Positions 1 to 8,035 of a stretch of 21,693 nucleotides of DNA are shown in pieces. Positions within the stretch are counted from its first letter, which is position 1, and every line of letters begins with the position of its first letter. The stretch covers positions 1 through 21,693 of IMG/VR virus record IMGVR_UViG_3300032092_000297; one strand, 5' to 3'. The stretch is from a virus. Below the pieces are notes generated by a model that saw only the letters and a program-made list of their open reading frames with translations, was not told the DNA's origin and made no database searches. The position numbers and the translations under genes are program-made.

Positions 1-1893
1 GCGCCCGGAATTAGGGCTGTCGGGCTGATGCCAAGCAAGGTTGTGGAGCCCGCTAAGGCAGAAGGATCTGGCGCGCTGCCCACAGCCACAGCAGCAGACT
101 TGGCGCGAATTGGCACTAGCCCATCAGCGCCTACCTCCGGGCTTGCAGTAACCAATGGTGCTATTGGACGCAGCACCAACCTTGCGGGCACACCTTCTAT
201 CGCACCGGGCCTTGTTGGCACAAAGCCAAGTCTGCAATCAACAAATGGCGCTTTTGGCTCGGCCTCAGACGTTGCTGGCACACGAGACGCAACACAAAAA
301 ACAGCGGGATTGAACCTTCCTACTGCCACCCCGGAAGCCGTGAACCGGCTTGTTGAAGGTAAGCCAGCCGCCGCGCCAGTTACTCCCAAGAGAGGCAATG
401 TTTTTGATCGCATCTTCGGGTACGACAAGAGCAAGCCAGCTTACGACCCCAAAACAAACAACAGTTTCTTCCAGCGCCTTGGGCATGGTGAAACTGATGC
501 TGTCCTTGCTGCCCTCAAGGGTATCGCTGCTATGGGCACTGCGCCTACACGCGACCTTGGTGTAGCACTTGCTGCTGGTATTGGATCTGGCGCTGGGGCA
601 TTCCAAGAACAACGTGAGTTTGGTCGCAAGGAGCGTGAAACCGCCGCTGTGGAACGCGAAGCACAATCTGGGGAAATGAAAGCCTTGTCTGATTTGGCGG
701 TCGCAGAACAGAACATTAAAGATCTTCCGCCAAGAATTGCAGCTTTACGCGCAATGGCAGCAAGGAATGGGCCAGATGCTGCTGAATTTTTGCAAGCCGC
801 CAATGACCTCCAAAATATTCTTAATAGGTCACAGGAAACTTTAAACAAAGCCGGAAAAGCTGTGGTGGGCGCAGCAACTCCTTATGTCGCACCAGTAGCT
901 ACCAATGCGCCTACACCTACCGCAAATGGCGCTAATGCACCAGCAGAGGGCGCTCCTGCGTCAAATGTTCCCGCACCTGTGCGCCCCAAAGCAGGATCGG
1001 TTGGCGACATTTTGGGTAGGCAGGACTTGTATGGGATTGCTGGCCTCAATACACCGGGGACAACAGGCTTGGCGGAATTGGCCAAAGAGGGGCTTGTGGT
1101 AAACCCCGATGGCAGTTTCTCTTATGACCCATCCTTGGCTAGTGCAAAAATCAATATTGCCAACCCGCAAATCATAGCTGAAACTAAAGCCCGGAACGAA
1201 GCTAATTTTAGTTCTGAATATATTCAGGGGCTTATCGAAAGGGCTCCGGACGTTAGCGCCGCTTTGGTCAACCTTAATACGTTTGACCGCTCCCTTGCTG
1301 GCCTGAAAAACCGTGCCGCTTGGCAGGGGCAATTGGGGACGGCTCTTGTTCCTGTTTTTAACCTTTTTAACAACATTTCCAACGCATTTCGTAATGGAAA
1401 TATTTTTGACACAAGCAATATAGGCGCGATTGAATCTGCCTTAAAAGATCAAAACAGGCTCCGCGACAGCATGGCTCAAGCCTTCAATGGCACTGCTGGC
1501 GCTCAAGTTATGGCAAATTACGTTGAGTCAAACCCAAGTGTATTTAACTCACCAGAGGGTACAAGGCGGATGATTGCCACTGTGCGCCAAGCCAATCGTG
1601 CCGTGAATAAGCAGATGGAATTTGCAATTGAAAATAGGAATAAGTTTAGCCCCTATGACCTTGATATCCAATTCCGGAAGCAATACCCGTCTGAATACTG
1701 GTTAAAGCGCGGCGAAGTTGATTATGAACTTTCTCGCCCTGAGAAACAGAATATAGTTGAAATGATTCGCAAGCAGCCGGATATGAATTTTAACTTCCCC
1801 GGCACAAATATAAATGTCCGTAAATTTTACGAGAAAAGTTTAAAGGGCTTTGGTGGTGCTCAAACTGTTCTCGACGTTTTGAACAACAGGTAG
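1..1893 (+). CDS. Large virion-associated protein, 5'-partial
   Basis: This reading frame is open to the left edge of the window. The first in-frame ATG (28) has no convincing ribosome binding site, so the gene most likely begins outside the window; at least 621 residues are seen from that ATG. The first ~110 residues are rich in Ala, Thr, Pro and Gly and carry imperfect repeats: TNGA(I/F)G followed by AGT recurs about 30 residues apart (residues 42-55 and 72-85 from the ATG), and LPTAT occurs near residues 17 and 97. A Gly/Ala-rich, mildly hydrophobic stretch (about 160-195) precedes a charged, probably helical region. I do not recognise the family. Its size and its place before another large structural-looking gene and tail fibres suggest an internal virion or tail protein. 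The next gene starts 9 bp after the stop. Confidence 0.75.
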   Translation, partial: APGIRAVGLMPSKVVEPAKAEGSGALPTATAADLARIGTSPSAPTSGLAVTNGAIGRSTNLAGTPSIAPGLVGTKPSLQSTNGAFGSASDVAGTRDATQKTAGLNLPTATPEAVNRLVEGKPAAAPVTPKRGNVFDRIFGYDKSKPAYDPKTNNSFFQRLGHGETDAVLAALKGIAAMGTAPTRDLGVALAAGIGSGAGAFQEQREFGRKERETAAVEREAQSGEMKALSDLAVAEQNIKDLPPRIAALRAMAARNGPDAAEFLQAANDLQNILNRSQETLNKAGKAVVGAATPYVAPVATNAPTPTANGANAPAEGAPASNVPAPVRPKAGSVGDILGRQDLYGIAGLNTPGTTGLAELAKEGLVVNPDGSFSYDPSLASAKINIANPQIIAETKARNEANFSSEYIQGLIERAPDVSAALVNLNTFDRSLAGLKNRAAWQGQLGTALVPVFNLFNNISNAFRNGNIFDTSNIGAIESALKDQNRLRDSMAQAFNGTAGAQVMANYVESNPSVFNSPEGTRRMIATVRQANRAVNKQMEFAIENRNKFSPYDLDIQFRKQYPSEYWLKRGEVDYELSRPEKQNIVEMIRKQPDMNFNFPGTNINVRKFYEKSLKGFGGAQTVLDVLNNR

Positions 1894-1902
1894 GGTTTAA
1901 CA

Positions 1903-3699
1903 ATGGAAGAGATATTCTCGCTCACACCTACTGGTAATGAAAAAGGCGTGTCGCAGGTTGGCCCGTCAGACCCACGCTATGTGCCGAAGGAAAGCCCTGA
2001 TCAGGCTATCAGTGACGAGCGTTTTTCTCTTACGCCCAGTGCGGCTGCTGCTAAGCCTCCTCCAAGAATAGATTACAACGCTGCGCTTGCAGAGAATGAG
2101 CGTAAGTATAGGGCGAATAGGCAAAGTTTGCCGGGTTACCTCACCTCAATTGCATCGTTTGGCGATGTTATGGGTGGGATAGCACCATATCTGGCTGCTG
2201 CCCCTAAAATGCTTACTAACGACAAAACATACGCGCAAAACGTTGGTGACGCAAAAAGGATTCTGCAAAATAGCCAAGAGGCGCACCCCGAATATTATTA
2301 CGGAGGAACAGGCGCTGGCATTGTCGCCTCATTACCGTTGGGTGGCGCGACAACCCTTGCAAAGTCTTTGGGCTTGGGCGGCACATTTGGGTTAACGCAA
2401 GGGGGCACTGGCCTTGAGGATCTAATATCCGGAAAGGGTGGTATCGTTGATCCAGCCCTTCAGGCGGCTATAGGCGCTGCATACAGCTTGCCAGCACACT
2501 ATATTGGTCAAAAAATCAACCCGACTGCTATCAAAGATGCCACAAAATACGCAAGAGAGCTTGGCGTAAGCCTACCCGCTGGGATCATGAACGCTGGCCA
2601 AAAGGGCTATGGGCATTTGGCTGACGCAGCGTCTGAAACCGCAACTGGCATTAGTAAAATGTTTCAAGATCTTACAGCGCCAATAAGCAGGCTTAGTACT
2701 GTCCAAACAGCAAAAAATGCAATTAACGAATATGCGAAATATGCCGGTCGGAACTTACCTCCTTCCTTAGCCAAAACAGTTAATGACCCACACCTAGCAT
2801 TTAATAACATCATAAATTTGGGCGCAGATGGCTTGGATGATATGCGGGAGACCTTGTTGCGAAACGGAGGAGATGTGGCTTGGGAAAACCTTCAAAACGG
2901 CTTTATAAGGCACCTTGCTGGCAAAGGTAAATTCAGCTTTGGAGATTTTTCCAAGCGCCTTGGAGAAATCCCAGAAGAAACCACAGAAGCCATTCTAAGG
3001 GGTTATGATAAAGGAAATAAGCTACTTGGTGATGTCAGTAATCTTGGCAGAAGCACAATGCGCGAGGGGGTAAACTTAATTGATGCCGCCGCTCACGGCG
3101 TGGCCGTTGCACAAAAAAAGAGCAGTAAGGCTTATAATTATGTCAAAGGCGCCATTGAAAACCCATTGAATCAGGCGATTGCGTATGCAAATTTTCCGCT
3201 AGGTATGACCCTTGCCGCAAAAGCTTCGGCTGCGATTCCTCTTTTAGTTGCTGGATACGGGGTTAAAAAGGGAGCGCAGGCTACAGGAAAGGCGCTTGAT
3301 AAACGCAATGTCGCCAGCCCCACATTATCCAAAATAGTTAATAATGCCGCCCTAGCAGGCGAACGCTACGTCACATCGAAAGCAGGCGATGTGGTTGAAG
3401 GCATTACTAGCTACACGCAGCCCGCAATTAAGGCCGCTGTCAACACCGCTGGGGGCGATAAAGCTTCAAAATGGTGGTCCAAGAACATGCCAGCCATTCT
3501 TGGCGGGAAGGCTGAGGGCGGTCGGATTGCATACAAGAAGGGTGGCGCGGTTCACTCCAATGTCGAGCCTTTGGTCCAAGATCTGATGAAACGCTACAAG
3601 GCCGTCAAGAAGTCGCAGGACAACGGTACAAAGCCTTTGCTGGAACAGCCTGACCAAGCTATTGTGAAGGCATTAGAAGTGGCTCAGAAAGCGATTTAA
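1903..3699 (+). CDS. Putative internal virion protein with GGRIAYKKGG-type C-terminal tail
   Basis: A 598-residue protein of unrecognised fold, starting at an ATG preceded by an AGGGT motif. It has Gly/Ala-rich hydrophobic stretches at roughly residues 130-200 and 420-460 that could interact with membrane, a property of some internal (ejected) virion proteins. The C-terminal ~65 residues are distinctive: a GGRIAYKKGG element, then a short helical tail ending in ...PDQAIVKALEVAQKAI. From memory, tails of this kind recur at the ends of otherwise unrelated alphaproteobacterial phage and prophage virion proteins. The position between another large virion protein and tail-fibre genes supports a structural role. 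The exact function is unknown. Confidence 0.75.
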   Translation: MEEIFSLTPTGNEKGVSQVGPSDPRYVPKESPDQAISDERFSLTPSAAAAKPPPRIDYNAALAENERKYRANRQSLPGYLTSIASFGDVMGGIAPYLAAAPKMLTNDKTYAQNVGDAKRILQNSQEAHPEYYYGGTGAGIVASLPLGGATTLAKSLGLGGTFGLTQGGTGLEDLISGKGGIVDPALQAAIGAAYSLPAHYIGQKINPTAIKDATKYARELGVSLPAGIMNAGQKGYGHLADAASETATGISKMFQDLTAPISRLSTVQTAKNAINEYAKYAGRNLPPSLAKTVNDPHLAFNNIINLGADGLDDMRETLLRNGGDVAWENLQNGFIRHLAGKGKFSFGDFSKRLGEIPEETTEAILRGYDKGNKLLGDVSNLGRSTMREGVNLIDAAAHGVAVAQKKSSKAYNYVKGAIENPLNQAIAYANFPLGMTLAAKASAAIPLLVAGYGVKKGAQATGKALDKRNVASPTLSKIVNNAALAGERYVTSKAGDVVEGITSYTQPAIKAAVNTAGGDKASKWWSKNMPAILGGKAEGGRIAYKKGGAVHSNVEPLVQDLMKRYKAVKKSQDNGTKPLLEQPDQAIVKALEVAQKAI

Positions 3700-3710
3700 G
3701 GGATTTAGAA

Positions 3711-4481
3711 ATGGCAACGACAAACAAAGACCTTGCTCTTCCAGCATACAATTCCGCAGGATGGGATGTCCCGCTCAATGCCAACTTTACGGACATTGAC
3801 GATGCTTTTGGTGGCCGGACCATTAAAAACCCAACGGGCCTTTCCGGCACTTTCGTTCTGACAGCCTCTGAGTACACGACACCAATCCTGATTATCGGGA
3901 CAAGCTTGACGGGCACCGCAACACTGACGGGGAACGTTACATATCAGATCCCATCTGGCGTTGGCGGCTTTTGGTATGTCTATAATAACACAACGGGCAA
4001 CTATACGGTTTCGATCTCCTCAGGTGGTGGCGGGACAAGCATTGCCCTTGGCCAAGGCGTCACGACAATCATCATTTCCGATGGCACGAATATTGGCATT
4101 GGGAATACAAACACGGTAGCAAAGGCTGTTTCTGCAAGCACTGTAACAGGCACCGCCTTTGCCATAGGTTATTTGCAGATCCCGCAAAGCACGAATACGA
4201 CCGCTGCGGCATCTGACGTTGGCAAGCACATTTACGTTTCAACGTCTGTCACAATAAACGCCAGCATCTTCAGCGCGGGCGATAGCTTTGTCATCGTCAA
4301 CAGCAACACAGCCACAACATCGATCAGCATAATTGGTGGATCTGGCGTCACGCTTCGCATTGCTGGCACCACAACATCAGGTACGCCGCGCTCACTTACG
4401 CCAAATGGCATGGTGTCTGTCCTGTGCGTTGTTGGTGGCGCTACGCCCACCTTCCTGATCTCTGGCGCGGGACTGAGCTAA
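3711..4481 (+). CDS. Tail fibre-like / receptor-binding structural protein
   Basis: A 256-residue protein dominated by Thr, Ser, Gly, Ile and Val, the composition of beta-rich phage fibre and spike proteins. The N-terminus (MATTNKDLALPAYNSAGWD, then VPLNANFTDIDDAF) resembles the segment that opens many phage tail-fibre proteins, with a W...LN.NF..ID pattern. The remainder is repetitive beta-strand-like sequence with Gly-rich turns and only one Cys. It starts 11 bp after the preceding stop with a GGGATTTAGAA leader. Its stop overlaps the next start by one base (TAATG), implying coupled translation of two tail-tip or fibre components. I cannot tell fibre from adhesin or head decoration by sequence alone. 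Confidence 0.65.
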   Translation: MATTNKDLALPAYNSAGWDVPLNANFTDIDDAFGGRTIKNPTGLSGTFVLTASEYTTPILIIGTSLTGTATLTGNVTYQIPSGVGGFWYVYNNTTGNYTVSISSGGGGTSIALGQGVTTIIISDGTNIGIGNTNTVAKAVSASTVTGTAFAIGYLQIPQSTNTTAAASDVGKHIYVSTSVTINASIFSAGDSFVIVNSNTATTSISIIGGSGVTLRIAGTTTSGTPRSLTPNGMVSVLCVVGGATPTFLISGAGLS

Positions 4482-4963
4482 TGACTGGCATCATGTGTAC
4501 CACATTAGGGATGGGGTCCAATTTCACGGCGGTGTTTAACAACGCTGAGAATATTAACATCGTTAGTCAGGGTGGCTCTGGGTACACCTATGTGGCAACC
4601 TATACCATCAACACAAACGCCACTTGCAGTAAAAACGGCTCTCCCTTTGGGCTCTCCTTTAGCGGCGGTCCTACAGCTTGGGGTAACCCAACAGGCGGCG
4701 TACCGGGCAATGATTACGAAGCGCGACTGAATGTCACAAATATTTACCTTGATACACCCGCGCTTTCGTATGTTAGATTTGCGGGCGTAAACGTTGCCAC
4801 AACGGGATACACACCTTGGTATGACCTTTCATCCAATCGCGCCATTGAGGCTTCATCCAGTGACCAAGTTGCCCAAATAGATGGCACGTTGTACATTCGT
4901 AACAAATATTCTTTAGTAGAAATCAGCAGGGCATTTGCTGTTGCTGCCGACCCAACATATTAA
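4481..4963 (+). CDS. Putative tail fibre-associated protein
   Basis: A 160-residue protein. I place the start at the ATG that overlaps the stop of the fibre-like gene (TAATG); an in-frame ATG 57 bp upstream lies inside that gene and is less likely. The composition is rich in Asn, Thr, Gly, Ser and aromatics, suggesting beta structure, and two Cys lie within the first 50 residues. No known motif is recognised. The overlap with the fibre-like gene and the position before the lysis cassette suggest a tail-tip, fibre-tip or fibre-assembly component. This is inferred from context. Confidence 0.6.
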   Translation: MTGIMCTTLGMGSNFTAVFNNAENINIVSQGGSGYTYVATYTINTNATCSKNGSPFGLSFSGGPTAWGNPTGGVPGNDYEARLNVTNIYLDTPALSYVRFAGVNVATTGYTPWYDLSSNRAIEASSSDQVAQIDGTLYIRNKYSLVEISRAFAVAADPTY

Positions 4964-4973
4964 GAGGATCTAA

Positions 4974-5201
4974 ATGGATACCAACACCATTTTTACCATC
5001 CTTGGTTTTGTCATGACTGCCCTTACCTTTGTTGGGGCATTGATAACCGTTTGGGTCAATCTCACCAACAAGCTAACGCTGCTTGAAGCGCGACTTGGCT
5101 TTGGCGATGAAAAATTCAACGCCATCGACAAAAAGTTTGACGAAGTGATGATACACCTTCGTCGGATTGAAGATAAACTGGACAACAAAGCGGATAGGTG
5201 A
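4974..5201 (+). CDS. Small membrane protein, holin candidate (TM plus coiled coil)
   Basis: A 75-residue protein with one hydrophobic segment (about residues 6-29), then an amphipathic, charged, probably coiled-coil region (about 32-70: LLEARLGFGDEKF, then IDKKFDEV). An AGAGGA ribosome binding site sits just upstream of the ATG. A single membrane helix followed by a coiled coil is typical of small phage lysis accessory proteins and XhlA-like proteins. It opens a run of three membrane proteins before the endolysin gene. It could be a holin, an antiholin or an endolysin-export partner; sequence alone cannot decide. Confidence 0.65.
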   Translation: MDTNTIFTILGFVMTALTFVGALITVWVNLTNKLTLLEARLGFGDEKFNAIDKKFDEVMIHLRRIEDKLDNKADR

Positions 5202-5204
5202 ACC

Positions 5205-5759
5205 ATGAGCTTCCTGAATGATTTTGAAAGCAAGCAAGACGGCGTAAACGACACTGTTGAGTTCGTTATTCGCGTGGCCATCGTCACGCTGTCGGCTGTC
5301 ATTCTCGTTGTCGTGCTGGCGCTCACCGTTGGCCTTTTCGTATCAAACGATATTGTAAATAGCGCCGCTATTCTTGAGACAGTCAATCCGGCGTTCCAGA
5401 CCATCATTGGAGCCTTTGTGGGGCTGCTTGGTGGCCTGAGCCTCAACGCCAATGCGCGTGACAAGGCAGTGCCAGAAGAGCCATCGCCACTGCCGCCAGC
5501 ACATGAACCAGATGACCTTTACCGGCCAGATCCAAGCACAATTAAAGTCTACGACGATCCGCAAGGCACCGTCTTCATAGACACCCCTGTCGACGCACCT
5601 GTCGACACCCCTATCGACGCACCTGTCGACACCCCTGAAGATGATGACGATGACATGGCCCCTTGGGAGAAATACCGCCATGATCTGCGCTGGGATGCTA
5701 ATGGCGATGGCGTAGTTGATGAAAATGATTTCCCTGATTGGCGTAATCCGGAGGCGTAA
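5205..5759 (+). CDS. Membrane protein with two TM helices, repeat linker and EF-hand-like loop
   Basis: A 184-residue protein with two hydrophobic segments (about 20-46 and 60-81), so a plausible holin core. A long hydrophilic C-terminal extension follows. It contains a Pro/acidic linker, five tandem (I/V)D(T/A)P units (125-144), an Asp run (146-150) and a loop at 164-175 (DANGDGVVDEND) matching the EF-hand or dockerin calcium-binding pattern with ligand positions D164, N166, D168, D172 and D175. Holins are usually much shorter, so the extension is unusual. It starts 3 bp after the preceding stop with AGGTGA upstream, and its stop abuts the next ATG. The role in lysis is inferred from position. 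Calcium binding is a motif-level prediction. Confidence 0.65.
   Translation: MSFLNDFESKQDGVNDTVEFVIRVAIVTLSAVILVVVLALTVGLFVSNDIVNSAAILETVNPAFQTIIGAFVGLLGGLSLNANARDKAVPEEPSPLPPAHEPDDLYRPDPSTIKVYDDPQGTVFIDTPVDAPVDTPIDAPVDTPEDDDDDMAPWEKYRHDLRWDANGDGVVDENDFPDWRNPEA
5577..5636 (+). repeat. Five 12-bp tandem units encoding (I/V)D(T/A)P
   Basis: Five consecutive 12-bp units, close variants of gtcgacacccct and gtcgacgcacct, lie in frame inside the membrane-protein gene. T and A versions alternate, so the array also reads as a 24-bp period. The near identity at DNA level, not only at protein level, suggests recent expansion by slippage or recombination, so copy number may vary between relatives. Confidence 0.9.
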
Positions 5760-5927
5760 ATGGCAGGTGATTTATCTACAGTTGAATTGATTGGGCAGCT
5801 TTGGCCAATCGTATTGGCGTTTATTTCGCTGACCATCATCCTTGCCAAAATGGATGTGCGCCTTGGCGTTGTGGAAGAGAAAATCAAAACGCTATTTGAA
5901 CTCTGGAATAAGGGACGTGACAAGTGA
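5760..5927 (+). CDS. Small TM/coiled-coil protein, holin candidate (55 aa)
   Basis: This 55-codon gene begins at the ATG directly after the preceding TAA and has a strong GGAGG ribosome binding site 5 bp before the start. The product has one hydrophobic segment (about residues 12-28: LWPIVLAFISLTIILA), then a short charged amphipathic helix (MDVRLGVVEEKIKTLFEL). That is the same layout as the 75-residue protein two genes upstream. Its stop overlaps the GTG start of the endolysin by four bases (GTGA), tying it to lysis. It is probably a holin, antiholin or holin-like accessory; no family was assigned. Confidence 0.7.
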   Translation: MAGDLSTVELIGQLWPIVLAFISLTIILAKMDVRLGVVEEKIKTLFELWNKGRDK

Positions 5928-6535
5928 GCATGATCGAACTTCAGAAAAAGATAGGAGTAACGGCAGATGGAGCATTTGGTCCGGGAACATTTAAAAAAGC
6001 TGCGGCCTTTTATAAGCTATCGCCTGATCGGGCTGCTCACTTCTTTGCTCAAACGGCACATGAAAGCGGCGGATTCAAAACATTTAGCGAAAACCTCAAC
6101 TACGGTGCAAAAGGGCTTCGCGGCATCTTTGGTAAATATTTCCCGACTGACGCGCTGGCTCGATCATACGAACGTCAACCGCAAAAAATAGCCAATCGGG
6201 TCTACGCTAACCGCATGGGCAATGGCCCTGAAGCCAGCGGTGACGGGTGGAAGTACCGTGGCCGGGGCGCGCTCCAACTTACGGGCAAAGACAATTACCA
6301 AGCCTTTGCAAACTACATTGGACGCCCTGAGGTCGTATCAAATCCAGATCTGGTAGCTGGTGAGCTTTGCTTTGAAAGCGCCTTGTGGTTCTTCGACAAG
6401 AACAAGCTATGGTCGATCTGCGATAAGGGCACGGGCGAAGGCGCAATCCTCGCGCTAACAAAACGCATCAATGGCGGAACGCATGGCCTTGATGACCGCC
6501 GCCTAAAGACAAAGAAATACGCAGCGTGGCTTTAA
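5924..6535 (+). CDS. Endolysin, glycoside hydrolase family 19 (chitinase/lysozyme-like)
   Basis: A 203-residue muralytic enzyme predicted to cleave the glycan strands of peptidoglycan at the end of infection. The HESGG motif holds E47, the expected catalytic acid, and SENLNY holds E56, the expected second acid. The segment GDGWKYRGRGALQLTG (107-121) and the later TKRINGG are characteristic of phage GH19 endolysins. I choose the GTG at 5924 because AAGGGA lies 8 bp upstream and the codon forms a GTGA overlap with the preceding stop; an ATG two codons later is the alternative. There is no signal peptide, consistent with release through a holin. The N-terminus (GVTADGAFGPGT) resembles a short peptidoglycan-binding motif. 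Confidence 0.9.
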   Translation: MSMIELQKKIGVTADGAFGPGTFKKAAAFYKLSPDRAAHFFAQTAHESGGFKTFSENLNYGAKGLRGIFGKYFPTDALARSYERQPQKIANRVYANRMGNGPEASGDGWKYRGRGALQLTGKDNYQAFANYIGRPEVVSNPDLVAGELCFESALWFFDKNKLWSICDKGTGEGAILALTKRINGGTHGLDDRRLKTKKYAAWL

Positions 6536-6933
6536 TCCCTAATCCAATGGTGCTGTATGTGGTGGCAGGCTCTCTTATTGTTGGCGCAGCCTCCGGATAC
6601 AAAGTCCGTGACTGGCAGTGCGATGCAGCTTATGCAAAGGCTCTGGAAAAGGCTGAAAAGCTGCGCGTTAAGAAACAGGAGATAGTAGATGATGTTTCGC
6701 AAGCATACGAGGCCCAACGAGATCAAGCCAATGGGGTGGCAACCGAAAGAACCTATACCATACGCGAGATATATAAAACGGTTCCTGCCGCTTCTCCTGA
6801 TTGCGCTGCTCCTGACGCTGTGCGCGGGTTGCTCGAAAGCAGTGTCCGTGACGCCAATGCCGCTTCCTCCGGCAAACCTAGCGTCGAATTGCCCGACTCT
6901 CCCCGCCCCTCCATTGGTACTGATCGACCCTGA
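6526..6933 (+). CDS. Inner-membrane spanin, Rz-like
   Basis: A 135-residue protein with an N-terminal membrane segment (about residues 7-23, LYVVAGSLIVGAASGY), then a long charged helix rich in Ala, Glu, Lys and Gln (about 30-80), the layout of inner-membrane spanins. I use the GTG start, which overlaps the endolysin stop by 10 bp; an ATG at 6547 is an alternative. The outer-membrane spanin gene lies in the +1 frame across its 3' half, a classic Rz/Rz1 arrangement. Together the pair would disrupt the outer membrane in the last step of lysis of a Gram-negative host. There is little sequence identity to known Rz, as is usual for these fast-changing proteins. Confidence 0.75.
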   Translation: MALIPNPMVLYVVAGSLIVGAASGYKVRDWQCDAAYAKALEKAEKLRVKKQEIVDDVSQAYEAQRDQANGVATERTYTIREIYKTVPAASPDCAAPDAVRGLLESSVRDANAASSGKPSVELPDSPRPSIGTDRP

Positions 6934-7036
6934 GCGGGCGCTTTGGGAAGCTGACATAATTACGAAATATTCGGATTGTAGTATAAAGCACCGATTAGCT
7001 ATTGAGGCGTGGGAAAAATCAGCGCGCTTAAAATGA
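6689..7036 (+). CDS. Outer-membrane spanin lipoprotein, Rz1-like
   Basis: A 115-residue predicted lipoprotein in an alternative frame inside the Rz-like gene, extending about 100 bp beyond it. An AGGAGA site (6677-6682) serves an ATG at 6689 or the adjacent ATG at 6692. A hydrophobic segment (FLPLLLIALLLTL) ends in CAGC, a lipobox-like site, although Cys at -3 is unusual. A Pro-rich region follows (PMPLPPANLASNCPTLPAPP), as in Rz1. The C-terminal part (ERALWEADIITKYSDC and RLAIEAWEKS) resembles tails of longer phage spanin lipoproteins. The partner is the inner spanin encoded by the overlapping frame. Confidence 0.8.
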   Translation: MMFRKHTRPNEIKPMGWQPKEPIPYARYIKRFLPLLLIALLLTLCAGCSKAVSVTPMPLPPANLASNCPTLPAPPLVLIDPERALWEADIITKYSDCSIKHRLAIEAWEKSARLK

Positions 7037-7054
7037 CTTCCAAAGGAAAGCAGA

Positions 7055-8035
7055 ATGAAAACGCCCATCTTTACAGATGAAGAATTTATTCACGCATGGT
7101 CGTCAGGGGGCGGAAGCCCCAAGTTAGTTTCCCAAATCCTTAATTGTCGTGAACGATTGGTTTACGACAGGCGAGTTAAGCTTGCAAGTCGCGGGGTATT
7201 TTTAAAAACAATTCCAATCAAGGGGCCACCTAAGTGGAATGCAGACGATGCTGGGCGCGCCTACCAACGCCAGATAGATCTGGAAATTGACACAGGATGC
7301 GCGATTGCCTTTTCTGACGCGCACTGGTGGCCAAACCAGCAGCGCACAGTTGCCAATGAGGCTTTGCTGATTTTAATCAAGGCACTGAAGCCTCGCGTGA
7401 TGTTCGCCAATGGTGACCTTTTTGACGGCGCTGGTGTAAGCCGACACGCCCCATTGGGCTGGGCAGAGCTTCCGTCTGTTAAAGAGGAGCTTGAGGCCTG
7501 TCAGGACCGTCTAGGAGAGATTGAAGATGTTTTACCAAAGGGTTGCCGCAAGATCTGGAACGTAGGCAACCATGATGCCCGTTTCGACCGCGCCCTTTGC
7601 GCTAATGCAAGAGAATTTGAAGGCGTTGTTAGTCGCTTGGACGATAAGTTTGACCGCTGGGATTTCGCATGGTCCACGATGGTCAATAATAATTTAATGG
7701 TCAAGCACCGCTATCACAACGGAATCCACGCAACGTACAACAACGCGCTAAAGTCCGGACGCTCAATTGTCACTGGACACCTTCACCGCCTCGCCGTGAC
7801 GCCGTGGGCTGATTACAATGGCCGAAGATACGGGGTAGATACGGGCACATTGGCCAACCCCCACGGTCCGCAATTTGATTACGCAGAAAATAATCCATCA
7901 CCGCATACCTCAGGGTTTGCGGTTTTGTCATTTAAAGATGGGTTGCTTTTGCCGCCTGAGCTTGTGGAGGTTATTAACGAAAAGGCGTATTTTCGTGGAC
8001 AGTGCGTTTTTGACGGAACGGATGCTACGGGTTAA
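7055..8035 (+). CDS. Calcineurin-like metallophosphoesterase with N-terminal HTH-like region
   Basis: A 326-residue protein with the metal-binding motifs of the superfamily in order: SDAH (D88, H90), NGDLFD (D121), GNHD (171-174), a His-containing stretch KHRYHNG (217-223) and GHLH (241-244). It should be a two-metal phosphohydrolase; the substrate is unknown and could be nucleotides, nucleic acid ends or cyclic nucleotides. The first ~50 residues (EEFIHAWSSGGGSPKLVSQIL and following) look like a helix-turn-helix or winged-helix segment, suggesting nucleic-acid contact. An AAAGGAAAG site precedes the ATG. It follows the spanins and its stop overlaps the stop of the convergent DUF3310 gene by 11 bp. 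Similar genes occur in many phages; I infer DNA metabolism or repair. Confidence 0.85.
   Translation: MKTPIFTDEEFIHAWSSGGGSPKLVSQILNCRERLVYDRRVKLASRGVFLKTIPIKGPPKWNADDAGRAYQRQIDLEIDTGCAIAFSDAHWWPNQQRTVANEALLILIKALKPRVMFANGDLFDGAGVSRHAPLGWAELPSVKEELEACQDRLGEIEDVLPKGCRKIWNVGNHDARFDRALCANAREFEGVVSRLDDKFDRWDFAWSTMVNNNLMVKHRYHNGIHATYNNALKSGRSIVTGHLHRLAVTPWADYNGRRYGVDTGTLANPHGPQFDYAENNPSPHTSGFAVLSFKDGLLLPPELVEVINEKAYFRGQCVFDGTDATG

Noticed and set aside
3711-4963. Diversity-generating retroelement acting on the tail-fibre genes
   Set aside because: No reverse transcriptase and no template/variable repeat pair were seen in the window.
4970-5464. 164-codon minus-strand open frame opposite the lysis genes
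   Set aside because: It lies antisense to two well-supported genes with good ribosome binding sites, and its product is Ser/Thr/Arg-rich as expected of a shadow frame.
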